A stretch of DNA of 64,000 nt from an uncultured Clostridium sp. (GCA_946500615.1 CAMMWP010000005.1:1-64000), one strand, 5' to 3'; shown: positions 52,739 to 62,165, numbered from the stretch's first letter. Program-made: numbers and translations. Notes: generated by a model from the letters alone, not told the origin.

Positions 52739-53974
52739 CTATAATTCCATTTCTTCTTCATCATCTTCTTGGGTATCTTGTGTACTTTCCGAAAAATTTA
52801 AAGCATTTCCAATTACAAGTGCTGAATGTTGTTTTGACTCTATATCTACATGAGTATATATATTAGCAGTAGTGTTGTAACTAGAATGACCTAACCATAT
52901 TTGAATATCTTTCATGCTAACTTTATTTGATAATAACAAACTAGCACACGAATGTCTTAAATCATGAAAACGGATAGGTCTTAAATTATTATTTTTTAGT
53001 ATTTGGTTAAATTTATGAGAAACATAGTCTGGTTTTAATATAGAGCCATCTGTATTTACACAAACATAACCATTTTTATTTAAGTATGATTTTTTAAATA
53101 TTTTTTTATTATACTCTTGATTTGCTTTTTCTTCTAAAAGCAGTTCTTCAATTTCTGGAATTAGTGGCAAAGTTCTATAACTAGATTGATTTTTTGTTTT
53201 ATCTTCTGCAACAATTTGCAACTTTCCATTTACTTTTGTTTGTGAAATGGTATGCCTTATAATTAGTGTTTTATTATCAAAGTCGATTGCATCCCATTTA
53301 ATACCTAGAACTTCACTTCGTCTAAGCCCATAATATGATGAAATAAGAACAGGCAACTTTATTGGTGTATCTCGTATTGCAACAAATAAATCGTTTAATT
53401 CTGATTTATTATAATAAGTTGCAATATATTGTTCTTTTTTTGGCTTATCTACTTTATCTGCTGGATTAGTTAAAATTAATTCACATTTAACTGCATATTG
53501 CAGAGCATTTCTAATATTAGCATGGTAACGAAGAATAGTGTTTCCTTTTAAACCTAATTTATATAATTCTGTATAAAAATCTTGTATGTGATAAGGTTTT
53601 AAATCCTTTAGAGAAATATCTAATTTTTTAAAATAGTTATAAACTTTGCCTTTTACAATTCTTTCATAACCTGCATAAGTTGTTTTTACAACTCTAGGCT
53701 TTATAATTTCTAACCAATTAACCATAAAATCACAGAACTTTATATTGGCTTTATTATTTATGTCTAATTCAGAAAGGGTAGGTTTTTCATTTAGTGTTTT
53801 TTCATATTCATGTCTTATTTCTTCAACTTTTCTTTCTGCAAGTTTTTTATTATTCTTGACTTTTAGTTTAGTAGAAATCCATTTTCGTTGTATATTGTTA
53901 AATTCATCTTTGTAATATAAAACTGCATAATAAATATTTTTCTTTTGCTGTAATGTAGCTGTTACTGTTATCAT
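52739..53974 (-). CDS. Tyrosine recombinase (Tn916-type integrase)
   Basis: 411 residues. An N-terminal arm-binding domain (KNIYYAVLYYKDEF), a SAM-like core-binding domain (about 70-170) and a catalytic domain with Arg in YGLRRSEVLGIKW, HDLRHSCASLLL (H-x-x-R) and WLGHSSYNTTANIYTHV (H/W and the nucleophile Tyr). The tail is acidic (QEDDEEEMEL). It faces the tRNA end and presumably integrates the island there. Excisionase lies 38 nt upstream. Confidence 0.94.
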   Translation of the reverse strand: MITVTATLQQKKNIYYAVLYYKDEFNNIQRKWISTKLKVKNNKKLAERKVEEIRHEYEKTLNEKPTLSELDINNKANIKFCDFMVNWLEIIKPRVVKTTYAGYERIVKGKVYNYFKKLDISLKDLKPYHIQDFYTELYKLGLKGNTILRYHANIRNALQYAVKCELILTNPADKVDKPKKEQYIATYYNKSELNDLFVAIRDTPIKLPVLISSYYGLRRSEVLGIKWDAIDFDNKTLIIRHTISQTKVNGKLQIVAEDKTKNQSSYRTLPLIPEIEELLLEEKANQEYNKKIFKKSYLNKNGYVCVNTDGSILKPDYVSHKFNQILKNNNLRPIRFHDLRHSCASLLLSNKVSMKDIQIWLGHSSYNTTANIYTHVDIESKQHSALVIGNALNFSESTQDTQEDDEEEMEL

Positions 53975-54012
53975 AAAATGACCTCCTTATAATGGCATAA
54001 ATGTCTTTATTT

Positions 54013-54219
54013 TCAATTTTGATTTATTATGTATGAAATTATATTAGCTTTTGGAATTTTATATTGTCTGCCTATTTTAATAGCCTTGATTTTCTTTTCT
54101 TTAATAAGTCTATATGCTAATGTTAAACTAATTCCACCTAACATATTTCGCATTTGTTCAATATTTATAATATCTGGGTAATTTGTAAACATAATAGAAT
54201 ATTGTTCTTTTACATCCAT
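54013..54219 (-). CDS. Excisionase-like helix-turn-helix protein
   Basis: 68 residues. MLGGISLTLAYRLIKEKKI followed by IKIGRQYKIPKANIISYI is the MerR-like/HTH_17 Xis pattern. It would direct integrase toward excision. It begins ATGGATGTAAAAG with AGGAGGT upstream on the minus strand, and lies directly before the integrase gene. Confidence 0.85.
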   Translation of the reverse strand: MDVKEQYSIMFTNYPDIINIEQMRNMLGGISLTLAYRLIKEKKIKAIKIGRQYKIPKANIISYIINQN

Positions 54220-54240
54220 TTTAATTGTACCTCCTTTGTT

Positions 54241-54648
54241 TTAATAAACTGTTTTCGGAATATCGATTGAAACATTTAATTTTCTATCTATTTCAAATCT
54301 TTTCCTTTTAGAGTTGTATTTATATGCACTAGCATTAAATTTTCTAAAACTACGATTTGAAATATCAAAATAATAAGATAGTTCTTCAGCATCTTTTTCT
54401 AGTTGATATTTAAGAGCTTCATAACTATCTTTATTGGATTTTTGTTTTTTTCTAATGTAGTCAATGGTTTGTTCCTTATGTTTAATCTTGTTTTGCTGTT
54501 TTCTTTGAGTTTTTTCCTTATGATACCTAGAATCCTTTTTTATTATTTTTGTTACATAACTATTACTAATATCAAGTTGTAAAGCAATATCAACTGGTTT
54601 TAAATGTTTAGTATAAAATAAATGAATTATTTTTTCTTTATTTGACAT
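54241..54648 (-). CDS. HTH DNA-binding protein of the integration module
   Basis: 135 residues. Residues 5-40 form a helix-turn-helix (KPVDIALQLDISNSYVTKII) like RNA polymerase sigma region 4 or homeodomain-like proteins; a very basic stretch follows (KEKTQRKQQNKIKHK). Such genes often precede xis-int in Clostridial elements. Target unknown. GGAGGTGCA precedes its ATG. Confidence 0.7.
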   Translation of the reverse strand: MSNKEKIIHLFYTKHLKPVDIALQLDISNSYVTKIIKKDSRYHKEKTQRKQQNKIKHKEQTIDYIRKKQKSNKDSYEALKYQLEKDAEELSYYFDISNRSFRKFNASAYKYNSKRKRFEIDRKLNVSIDIPKTVY

Positions 54649-55064
54649 TATGCACCTCCAGAAAAAAGGTTAAATTTTTGCTAATAAATTTTAGACATAA
54701 TAATCTAAATGAATACTTATGTCTAAATACTCATTTTTAAAATTATTTGTTAAGGGAATTATATAATCACAATTAGTAATAATCAATTCCGTTTTTTCCC
54801 TTTTTTCTAAAATTTAAAAATGTTTAAAATAAATTGTAAATAGATTGTAACAGGGAATATAAAATAAATCAATGAATGTTTTTTGAACGATTTTTGAAAA
54901 AATTTTGTGCAAAGTATATAAAGAGATACAAAAAAAGTAGCCACATTGCTACTAAACAAATTTATGAAAATGAAGAATTTTACAAAACTCGGATTTTATG
55001 ATGGAATACGAATAATACTAGAAAGTATAAAAAAAGATAATAGCAAATAATATTTAATTTACTA
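54649..55064. other. Intergenic stretch of the island, one possible 28-residue peptide
   Basis: The 416-nt AT-rich gap contains a plus-strand ORF at 54964-55050 (MKMKNFTKLGFYDGIRIILE...), 28 codons, without a clear ribosome site, and a hairpin around 55038-55075 (GATAATAG with CTATTATTTATC) that probably ends the XRE gene. I see nothing else. Confidence 0.35.
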
Positions 55065-55313
55065 TTATTTATCAATTTTTTTATTAAATACATCTGCTGA
55101 TACATTAAAGATTTTAGCAAATGCAAACAATTCAAAGTCTTGAACTAATCTATTATCATTTTCTATTTTTGAAATTTCTTTAGAAGTTAGTTCAACACCT
55201 AATAATTGCAATTTTTCTGCTAAATCTTGTTGAGATAAGTTAGCTTTTAATCTCAATTCTCTTAAAACAGAGCCAGATATATTTTTAAAATTGTTATATT
55301 TATTAATTTTCAT
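55065..55313 (-). CDS. XRE-family repressor
   Basis: 82 residues. The HTH reads LRELRLKANLSQQDLAEKL, then GVELTSKEISKIENDNRLV, the standard Cro/C1 pattern, followed by a short helical end. It is divergent from the metG operon. A 14 bp inverted repeat in the shared intergenic region is its likely operator. GGTGAGAAT precedes the ATG. Confidence 0.88.
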   Translation of the reverse strand: MKINKYNNFKNISGSVLRELRLKANLSQQDLAEKLQLLGVELTSKEISKIENDNRLVQDFELFAFAKIFNVSADVFNKKIDK

Positions 55314-55323
55314 ATTCTCACCT

Positions 55324-55391
55324 TATTCGCTTTATTATAGATATTATTCTACTATTATTTTTTTATATACATATCCCTAATAAAGCGAATA
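55324..55391. promoter_or_regulatory. Inverted-repeat operator pair between XRE and metG
   Basis: TATTCGCTTTATTA (55324-55337) and TAATAAAGCGAATA (55378-55391) are perfect reverse complements, 40 bp apart. One lies over the XRE start region with a TATAAT on the minus strand, the other just upstream of the metG -35. The layout allows a looping or paired repressor to control both directions. Confidence 0.65.
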
Positions 55392-55407
55392 GATTAATAA
55401 AAATATA

Positions 55408-55436
55408 TTGACAAATTATTCCATATATGATATTAT
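55408..55436 (+). promoter_or_regulatory. Promoter of the metG operon
   Basis: TTGACA (55408-55413), a 17-nt spacer and TATTAT (55431-55436). Predicted start is about 55443, some 20 nt before the metG start codon. Confidence 0.75.
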
Positions 55437-55464
55437 GAATGTATTTAAATAGGAGGTACTTTAA

Positions 55465-57105
55465 TTGGATAATGAGGTAGGTTGCTTTAAAGAAAGTGAA
55501 ACAAAAAATAGAAGAAACGTATTAATTGGTGGGGCTTGGCCTTATGCAAATAGTTCTTTACATTTAGGACATTTAGCAGCATTAATTTCTGGAGATTTTT
55601 TAAAAAGATATCATGAGTTATTAGGAGATAATGTTTTATATGTTTCTGGGACTGATTGCCATGGAACGCCTATTACGGAAAGAGCTAAACGTGAGAACAT
55701 AGAGCCAAAAGATATTGCAGAAAAGTATCATAATGAATTTAAAGATATTTTTGAAAAAATGAATTTTTCTTATGATTTATATACAAAAACTTGTGATGAA
55801 TATCATAAAAAACATGTTGAAGAAATGTTTTTAAAAATGTACAAAAATAAATATATTTATCCTAAAAAGAACTTACAACCATATTGTGAACATTGTGGCA
55901 AATTTGAAGCTGATAGAGAATTGGAATTAATTTGTCCTAATTGTGGTTTAGTTACAAAAGGAGATCAATGTGATTGTGGATATGTTCCTAATGAAGATGA
56001 TTTAATTGTAGCAACTTGTAGAGAATGTGGAAATAAAACAATACCAAAAGAAAACATCCATTTATATATATCATTGTCAAAATTTCAAAATCAGATAGAG
56101 CAGTATGTCAAAGAAAAACAAGAAAATTGGAGAATTGCATCAGTAAATGAAACTGAAAAATATTTAAAAGAAGGATTGAAAGATAGAGCAGTAACAAGAG
56201 ATTTGTCTTGGGGAGTTGATATTCCGATTGAAGGTTTTGAAGATAAAAAAATGTATGTATGGATTGAAGCAGTATTAGGGTATGTTACTGCGACACAAAA
56301 AATTTGTGAAGAAAAAAGATTAAATTGGGAAGATTTTTGGAAAGAAGATAATAATATTAAAATGTATATGTGTCATGGAAAAGATAATATAACATTCCAT
56401 ACCATAATTTTACCGGCCTTATTGATGGCCATGGAAGAAAATTATCATTTACCAGATGTGATGGTTGCAACACAATACTTAAATATAAACTCTGAAAAAA
56501 TATCAAAAAGTAAAGGTAATGGGATAACAATACAACAAATGATAGGAGAATATAATGTAGATTCTCTAAGATACTATATGATAGCTCATGGACCAGAAAA
56601 TAAAGATGTAGATTTTACGGTGGAAAATTATATTAGTGTCCATAATTCTGATATGGTTAATAAATTTGGGAATTTTGTAAATAGAACTTTAAGATTTAAA
56701 GGTTTAGAGGAAATTCCTTTAGGAATTATGGATACACAAATGATTGAAAAAATTAATGAAACTTATAAAGTGGTTTCTGAATATATAGAAAATCTAGAAT
56801 TTAAGAAAGCATGTAGTAAAATAGTTGAACTGATTGAGATAGGAAATAAGTATTATGATGAAAGAAAACCGTGGATACAGAAGAAAGAGAATATAGAAGA
56901 ATTTAACAATACTATTTATACTTGTACTAATGTAATTGCTAATTTATCTAATTTGATTGAACCAATAATGCCACAGACATCTAATAAATTAAGAGAATAT
57001 TTAAAAATTGAAAAACCATCATGGAAACAAATGCAAATAAAAGAGAAAATATCTCTTGACAATATAGAAATACTTTTCGAGAGAATTGATATTAATAAAA
57101 AATAG
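55465..57105 (+). CDS. metG: Methionyl-tRNA synthetase, double-zinc-knuckle type, on the island
   Basis: 546 residues. HIGH region GAWPYANSSLHLGHLA, a zinc insertion with four C-x-x-C-type pairs (CEHCGK, CPNCG, CDCGY, CRECGN), the ISKSKGN (KMSKS) loop and an anticodon-binding helical domain. No C-terminal EMAP-like tRNA-binding domain. Clostridial housekeeping MetRS is usually the other type with such a domain, so this is probably a second copy; extra MetRS of this kind gives resistance to MetRS inhibitors in B. anthracis and S. pneumoniae. Position at the head of a biosynthetic operon suggests self-protection. AGGAGGT precedes TTG 55465. Confidence 0.9.
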   Translation: MDNEVGCFKESETKNRRNVLIGGAWPYANSSLHLGHLAALISGDFLKRYHELLGDNVLYVSGTDCHGTPITERAKRENIEPKDIAEKYHNEFKDIFEKMNFSYDLYTKTCDEYHKKHVEEMFLKMYKNKYIYPKKNLQPYCEHCGKFEADRELELICPNCGLVTKGDQCDCGYVPNEDDLIVATCRECGNKTIPKENIHLYISLSKFQNQIEQYVKEKQENWRIASVNETEKYLKEGLKDRAVTRDLSWGVDIPIEGFEDKKMYVWIEAVLGYVTATQKICEEKRLNWEDFWKEDNNIKMYMCHGKDNITFHTIILPALLMAMEENYHLPDVMVATQYLNINSEKISKSKGNGITIQQMIGEYNVDSLRYYMIAHGPENKDVDFTVENYISVHNSDMVNKFGNFVNRTLRFKGLEEIPLGIMDTQMIEKINETYKVVSEYIENLEFKKACSKIVELIEIGNKYYDERKPWIQKKENIEEFNNTIYTCTNVIANLSNLIEPIMPQTSNKLREYLKIEKPSWKQMQIKEKISLDNIEILFERIDINKK

Positions 57106-57110
57106 ATAAT

Positions 57111-57157
57111 AATAAAAGCAAAACAGTATAAGTAAAGACTGATTTTGCTTTTATTTA
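57111..57157 (+). terminator. Hairpin terminator between metG and the decarboxylase gene
   Basis: AATAAAAGCAAAA pairs with TTTTGCTTTTATT. It would let metG be expressed in excess of the downstream genes. Confidence 0.65.
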
Positions 57158-57178
57158 TATACCTGAAAAAGAAAGGTT

Positions 57179-58669
57179 GTGTTTGAAGTGAATAATGTAT
57201 TAAATAATGAAAACAAAAATGAAGTAAAGGAAGAATTAAAAAAAGTAATAGATATAGGAATAGATTTTAAATGTCAAGAAAATTTTGCTCAAAATAAATT
57301 TACAGAAGGAGAAATACAAGAGATTTTAGAAACACCAATAGAAGGAGTTGAACTTGATAAGTTAGTAGAAAAATTCAAAGAAGAGATTTTACCATATTGT
57401 TCAAATTTTTCTACAACTAATTTTATGGGATTTCCTGATGCAGGAAATTCAATTGCAGGATTAAGTGGTGCAATTTTTACTGATCTACTTCAACAAAACT
57501 TAATAAATTCAAGTTTTTGTGCTCCTATTGCAACATTTATGGAGATAGCTGTAATTAAATGGCTAAGGGAAGTAATAGGCTATAATATTAAGCAGATAAA
57601 AAACATATATGATGTTGGGGGAATTATTACATATGGAGGTACTGGAAGTAATGCAACAGCAATGCTTTTAGCAAGAGAAAACCACAGAAAAAATACAATG
57701 AGCAGAGGGGTAACAAATCCAAATGAATATAAGGTAATCATTCCAAAGGGAATAGGACACTATAGTATCAGAAGTAGTTGTATGTGGATAGGATGTGGAG
57801 ATAATATTATAGAAGTACCAACAAATAATTTCAAATATGACTTAGAAGAATTAAGAAAAGTAATAAAGGAGAATAAGGGAAAAATAATGTGTGTTGTTGC
57901 CTATGTAGGCGACAGCAGAACGATGTCGATTGAAAATTTACAAGAAGTTTATGAAATAGTTAAAAGTGAAGATAAAAATATCTGGTTACATGCTGATGCT
58001 TGTCATGGATTTTCACTTGCTTTTAGTGAAAAATTAAAAAACAAAATAAAAGGATTAGAGTTATTTGATAGTATTTCAACAGATCCTCATAAAGTATTAA
58101 TGATACCATATACATTAAGTGCATTATTAATAAAAGAACCAGAAAAGATAAAAATGATATCATCAACATCTGATTTAATAATGCAGGAACCATATGCATT
58201 TGGACAAGTTACACCATTTATAGGTTCGAAAAGTTGGATATCTCTAAAAGCATGGTTTGTATTGAAAAATTTAGGTGTAAAAGAAATAGGAAATATAATA
58301 GAACGAAGACATGAAATGGCGATTTTTTTAGGAGATGAAATAAACAAATCAAATGATTTTGTTTTGTTAAATGATATTAATATAAATTCAGTTGTATTTA
58401 TGTATGTTGGTAATAAAAACAATATTAAATACAGTATTGACGAACTAAATAGTATAAACAAACAGATAAAAGAAGTTATGGACAATGAAAAAATATATTA
58501 TTTGCATCAATTTTCAATACCTGATAATTTAGGGATTTTGAAAAAAGATACAATTGTTTATCCATTAAGGTATATGTCAGGAAATGATAATATACAGAAA
58601 AATGATATAACAAAAATGCTTTCATATGTCAGAAAAAAAGCAGAAGAAATTGTAAATAAAATGAAATAG
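57179..58669 (+). CDS. PLP-dependent group II amino-acid decarboxylase
   Basis: 496 residues. TYGGTGSNATAM (cofactor phosphate loop), HADACHGF (Asp for the pyridine N) and STDPHKVLM with Lys305 (Schiff base) define the aromatic/glutamate/diaminobutyrate decarboxylase family. It would turn an amino acid into an amine; the substrate is unknown. GTG 57179 and GTG 57188 are both possible, since AAAGG lies at 57171-57175. The next gene follows after 14 nt. It is the first cargo enzyme after metG. Confidence 0.85.
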   Translation: MFEVNNVLNNENKNEVKEELKKVIDIGIDFKCQENFAQNKFTEGEIQEILETPIEGVELDKLVEKFKEEILPYCSNFSTTNFMGFPDAGNSIAGLSGAIFTDLLQQNLINSSFCAPIATFMEIAVIKWLREVIGYNIKQIKNIYDVGGIITYGGTGSNATAMLLARENHRKNTMSRGVTNPNEYKVIIPKGIGHYSIRSSCMWIGCGDNIIEVPTNNFKYDLEELRKVIKENKGKIMCVVAYVGDSRTMSIENLQEVYEIVKSEDKNIWLHADACHGFSLAFSEKLKNKIKGLELFDSISTDPHKVLMIPYTLSALLIKEPEKIKMISSTSDLIMQEPYAFGQVTPFIGSKSWISLKAWFVLKNLGVKEIGNIIERRHEMAIFLGDEINKSNDFVLLNDININSVVFMYVGNKNNIKYSIDELNSINKQIKEVMDNEKIYYLHQFSIPDNLGILKKDTIVYPLRYMSGNDNIQKNDITKMLSYVRKKAEEIVNKMK

Positions 58670-58683
58670 ATGGAGGAAATAAT

Positions 58684-60345
58684 GTGAATAGTTTATGCTT
58701 AAAATTTAAGACTGAAATGTATAATGAATTTCCAAAATTGGATTTTGGAATAATAATATATGGTTCAAATATTTTAGATACTAATCAAAATGATTTGGAT
58801 GTATGCATTATTGGTGATAATATTTGTGCCAAAGATAAAGAAGAAATAACTAAAAAAGTTATAGAGTTTCATTATGAAAATAATTTAAAAATTGATCATG
58901 AAGTACCATACGAAAGCAAATTAATATTATCATATCAAGATATAAAAAATGCAATTATTGACAATCCTTTTGTAAATAAAGGTATAGTTTCAATAAATCC
59001 AATTGTGAAAACAGAAGAATTTCTCTCATCAGAAGAAATGAAAAAGAGACTAATATTAAATATACTTACAACAAAACATATATCAATTAATTGTAAAGAA
59101 ATTATTAAGGAATATGAAAAAAAGGCTTGGGATCTTATACTCAATACAATTGTTGAATATGCAAGTTTGAATGATTTATCACCAGAAAACATATTAAAAA
59201 ATCTTTATTGTGATGCTAATACTGGAAATGAAGGCGAAATGTTCTTGGGATATAAAAGCAATAATATTGAAAAGGAAAAGTATTTAATAAAACAAATAAA
59301 GAAGGCATTAAATAGATATAAAAAGAAAAGAAAAACAATAATTTTATGCAATAATTTAAATCCATATTTACCTAATAAACAAATGATATTGAATTTGGCC
59401 TCTAATGTAAAATTGTTAAAAACTTATCCAACTGCAACATCAAATAAGGTAAATAGAGTAATATCAGATAAATTGAGTGTCCCAATAGAAACGACAATTG
59501 TTACTAATGGTTCTACAGAAGCATTTGACTATTTATTAAGAATACCTAATATAAAAAAAGTTGGAATTTTTACTCCAACATTTTGGGGATATGAAAGTGC
59601 ATGTAAAAGAAATAATTGTGACATTATAAAAATTCCGTTGAAAGATAACAGATATTATGAATATAACGAGATTGATGAATTAAGTAAAAATGTAGATATG
59701 ATATTTTTATGTAATCCGAATAATCCTACATTAGATACTTTAAATAGAGAAAAATTGTTGAATATTATAAGAAAAAATCAAAATTGTCATTTTGTAATAG
59801 ATGAAACTGAACTTGTATTTAATGCAGACTATCCTGAAAGAACATTAATTAATGAAACCATAAATAATATTAATTTGTCAGTTATTACATCAGTATCCAA
59901 ATTTTTTGGAGTGCCAGGTTTAAGATGTGGTTTTATTATTACAAATGAAGTTAATGCAAAAGAAATTAACAAAATTAGAATATTGTTTTCCATTAACATA
60001 TTTTCTGAATTGTTTATGATAAATTATTTTAATAGATTTAATGATATAAAATTAATAAATAAAATTCAGAAAAATTTTACATATCTTATTTCAAATTTAA
60101 ATTCAAAATATATAACAGAAATAATAAATGTAAATACAGGATTTATTTTAATAAGATTTGAAGATTCAATTGATGTTAATGATTTAACGGAGTATCTTCA
60201 AACAAAAGGGATTATAATTAGAAATATAAAAAAATCATATCCTAATTTTTTAGGAGAATGTATAAGAGTATCAGCAGGAAAAAGAAACGAGTTTAGTAAG
60301 TTGATTAAATATATTAATTTGTATATGAAAAATAAAATAAAATAG
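58684..60345 (+). CDS. Fusion of a Pol-beta-type nucleotidyltransferase and a class I/II aminotransferase
   Basis: 553 residues in two parts. The N-terminal part (about 1-100) has YGSNILDTNQNDLDVCII, the G-S-x-D-x-D signature of Pol-beta-fold nucleotidyltransferases, with a further conserved-looking acid near residue 60. The C-terminal part (about 215-553) is a HisC/CobD-like PLP enzyme: NGSTEAFDYLLR, LCNPNNPTLD, FVIDETELVF and SVSKFFGVPGLRCGF with PLP Lys406, ending in RVSAGKRNEF. I know of no characterised protein with this pairing; PntC-type fusions use a different nucleotidyltransferase fold. GTG start behind GGAGGAAATAAT. Confidence 0.8.
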   Translation: MNSLCLKFKTEMYNEFPKLDFGIIIYGSNILDTNQNDLDVCIIGDNICAKDKEEITKKVIEFHYENNLKIDHEVPYESKLILSYQDIKNAIIDNPFVNKGIVSINPIVKTEEFLSSEEMKKRLILNILTTKHISINCKEIIKEYEKKAWDLILNTIVEYASLNDLSPENILKNLYCDANTGNEGEMFLGYKSNNIEKEKYLIKQIKKALNRYKKKRKTIILCNNLNPYLPNKQMILNLASNVKLLKTYPTATSNKVNRVISDKLSVPIETTIVTNGSTEAFDYLLRIPNIKKVGIFTPTFWGYESACKRNNCDIIKIPLKDNRYYEYNEIDELSKNVDMIFLCNPNNPTLDTLNREKLLNIIRKNQNCHFVIDETELVFNADYPERTLINETINNINLSVITSVSKFFGVPGLRCGFIITNEVNAKEINKIRILFSINIFSELFMINYFNRFNDIKLINKIQKNFTYLISNLNSKYITEIINVNTGFILIRFEDSIDVNDLTEYLQTKGIIIRNIKKSYPNFLGECIRVSAGKRNEFSKLIKYINLYMKNKIK

Positions 60346-60362
60346 AAAGGAAGAATATATAT

Positions 60363-61388
60363 ATGTATAATATTGATAAAGAATTATTTATAAGAGATGA
60401 ATTAAATGGTATAACAGTTTATGATATAGTAAAGAATATTTATAAATTTTATGAAGGAGTTGAATTAAAAGAATATTTTTCAAAAAATGAAAAATTAGAA
60501 AAAAACAAATTTAAAAAATTTTTAGAAGAAAATAAAAATGCAATTTCATCAAATGTAAAAGTTAAATATCCATTTAGAATAAATTGGTTGGTCTCAGACG
60601 TATGTAATTTAGATTGTATTTATTGTTGTGCTAATAATAAAATGAATCCTGCAAAATTAAATGGAGAACTTTTAAAAGAAACAGCAAAACATATGTTGAC
60701 ATTATCACCACTAACAGTAGGGTTAACTGGAGGAGAACCAATGCTATGCCCTGAAATTGGTTCTATAATTGATATATTAGATGGTAAATGTGCTATTGTT
60801 ATAGATACAAATGGAACAATTTCTAATTTAGAAAAATATATTGATAAGATAAAAAATAGTAACACTACAGTTAGAATAACAATAGATAGTATGGATAATG
60901 ATATTTCAAATAAAGTTAGACCTTACGATGAAAATCAAGTCAATAAAATAAAAAGAAACATTGAATTACTTAAACAAAATAATGTTAGAGTTAGTGTACA
61001 TACGGTAGTTACAAAAATAAACTATGATTCGATAATTGAAATAGGAAGATATTTGCGTAAATATAAAATAGAAAAATGGCAACTTTATCCTGTGAATTAT
61101 TCAGAAAAATGTAAGGATTTCTTTGACGAAATAAAGGTTTCTGATGAAGAACTAGAAAAACTTGAAAAAGAATTAAACCAAGAATTAGAAAAGGAAATGT
61201 TAATAAGAGTTTATAGAAATCAAGTTGATTTTCGTGCAAAAGGAGTTATTTTTGCAAATTCTATAGGAGAATTTTACACAGATACGATATTTAATGGTAT
61301 AGACATGATTGGAGAAAAACCAACTCTACAAAAATTAATTGAACATACGAATGTGGAAAATCATATTAAAGATTATCTATTTAATTAG
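60363..61388 (+). CDS. Radical SAM enzyme, no SPASM domain
   Basis: 341 residues. The [4Fe-4S] motif is VCNLDCIYCC (Cys81, 85, 88) and the SAM-binding GGEP is at 123-126; IDTNGT and TIDSMDND follow in the barrel. The last 100 residues have no Cys cluster for auxiliary clusters. An N-terminal domain of about 70 residues precedes the barrel. It performs a radical reaction on an unknown substrate, perhaps the product of the neighbouring PLP enzymes. AAAGGAAGAATATAT precedes the ATG. Confidence 0.88.
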   Translation: MYNIDKELFIRDELNGITVYDIVKNIYKFYEGVELKEYFSKNEKLEKNKFKKFLEENKNAISSNVKVKYPFRINWLVSDVCNLDCIYCCANNKMNPAKLNGELLKETAKHMLTLSPLTVGLTGGEPMLCPEIGSIIDILDGKCAIVIDTNGTISNLEKYIDKIKNSNTTVRITIDSMDNDISNKVRPYDENQVNKIKRNIELLKQNNVRVSVHTVVTKINYDSIIEIGRYLRKYKIEKWQLYPVNYSEKCKDFFDEIKVSDEELEKLEKELNQELEKEMLIRVYRNQVDFRAKGVIFANSIGEFYTDTIFNGIDMIGEKPTLQKLIEHTNVENHIKDYLFN

Positions 61389-61419
61389 TAATATATATGA
61401 AAAGATAGGTTGTGAGGAT

Positions 61420-61983
61420 ATGTTAAAACAAGAAAATATTTTTAATTTGCCAAGAATAGAAACCAAAAGATGCATTCTTAGAAAATTTACTAAAAATGAT
61501 ATTGATGATTTATATGAATATGCAAGTGATGATGAGGTTACAAAATTCTTGTCGTGGGATACATATAAAAGTATAGATATGGCCGCAGATTATATTGAGA
61601 ATATATTACTAAAGTATTCTAAAAGTGAAATTGCACCATGGGGAATTGAATGGAGAGAAAATTCTAAGCTGATTGGAAGCATTGATTTTGTACAATATGA
61701 TGAAAAAAATTTTTCTGCTGAAATTGGTTATGTACTTAACAAAAAGTATTGGAATAAAGGAATAATGACAGAAGTTTTGAAGGAAATAGTTAAGTTTGGA
61801 TTTGATGAAATGAATTTAGTAAGAATTGAAACAAGACTTGATTCAATGAATGTAGCTTCTGAAAGGGTAATGCAAAAAAATGGACTTAAATATGAGGGGA
61901 CTCTAAGGAAGAAAGAATTTCTAAAAAACAAATTTATAGATGTAAAATATTATTCTATTTTAAAGGATGAGTATTCTAAGTAA
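61420..61983 (+). CDS. GNAT acetyltransferase (RimJ/RimL-like)
   Basis: 187 residues. LPRIETKRCILRKFTKNDIDD at the start (split here), then IGYVLNKKYWNKGIMTEVL (acetyl-CoA loop) and SERVMQKNGLKYEGTLR are the GNAT pattern. The frame is open from 61339 inside the radical SAM gene, but ATG 61420 follows AGGTTGTGAGGAT and fits the family start. It may acetylate the pathway product for transport or protection (inference). Last gene of the operon. Confidence 0.87.
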   Translation: MLKQENIFNLPRIETKRCILRKFTKNDIDDLYEYASDDEVTKFLSWDTYKSIDMAADYIENILLKYSKSEIAPWGIEWRENSKLIGSIDFVQYDEKNFSAEIGYVLNKKYWNKGIMTEVLKEIVKFGFDEMNLVRIETRLDSMNVASERVMQKNGLKYEGTLRKKEFLKNKFIDVKYYSILKDEYSK

Positions 61984-62018
61984 GAAAATGTATATAAAGA
62001 GATGCATTGAATGAAAAC

Positions 62019-62058
62019 AAGAAGAGGGTGGTGATTTTTCCATCTTTCTTCTATTTTT
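62019..62058 (+). terminator. Terminator of the cargo operon
   Basis: AAGAAGAGGGTGG pairs with CCATCTTTCTTCT with small bulges, followed by ATTTTTTG. Confidence 0.65.
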
Positions 62059-62165
62059 TGAAATCTAGATAATTGGCTGTTAATCAATTTTATTAAAAAG
62101 AATTATTAGTATATTTACAATGTTATTGCAAAGAAAAAATAGTATAAAGAAACAGAAAGAAAGCA

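Noticed and set aside
54964-55050. 28-codon peptide in the island gap as a real gene
   Set aside because: No Shine-Dalgarno and no recognisable motif; noted only under the gap.
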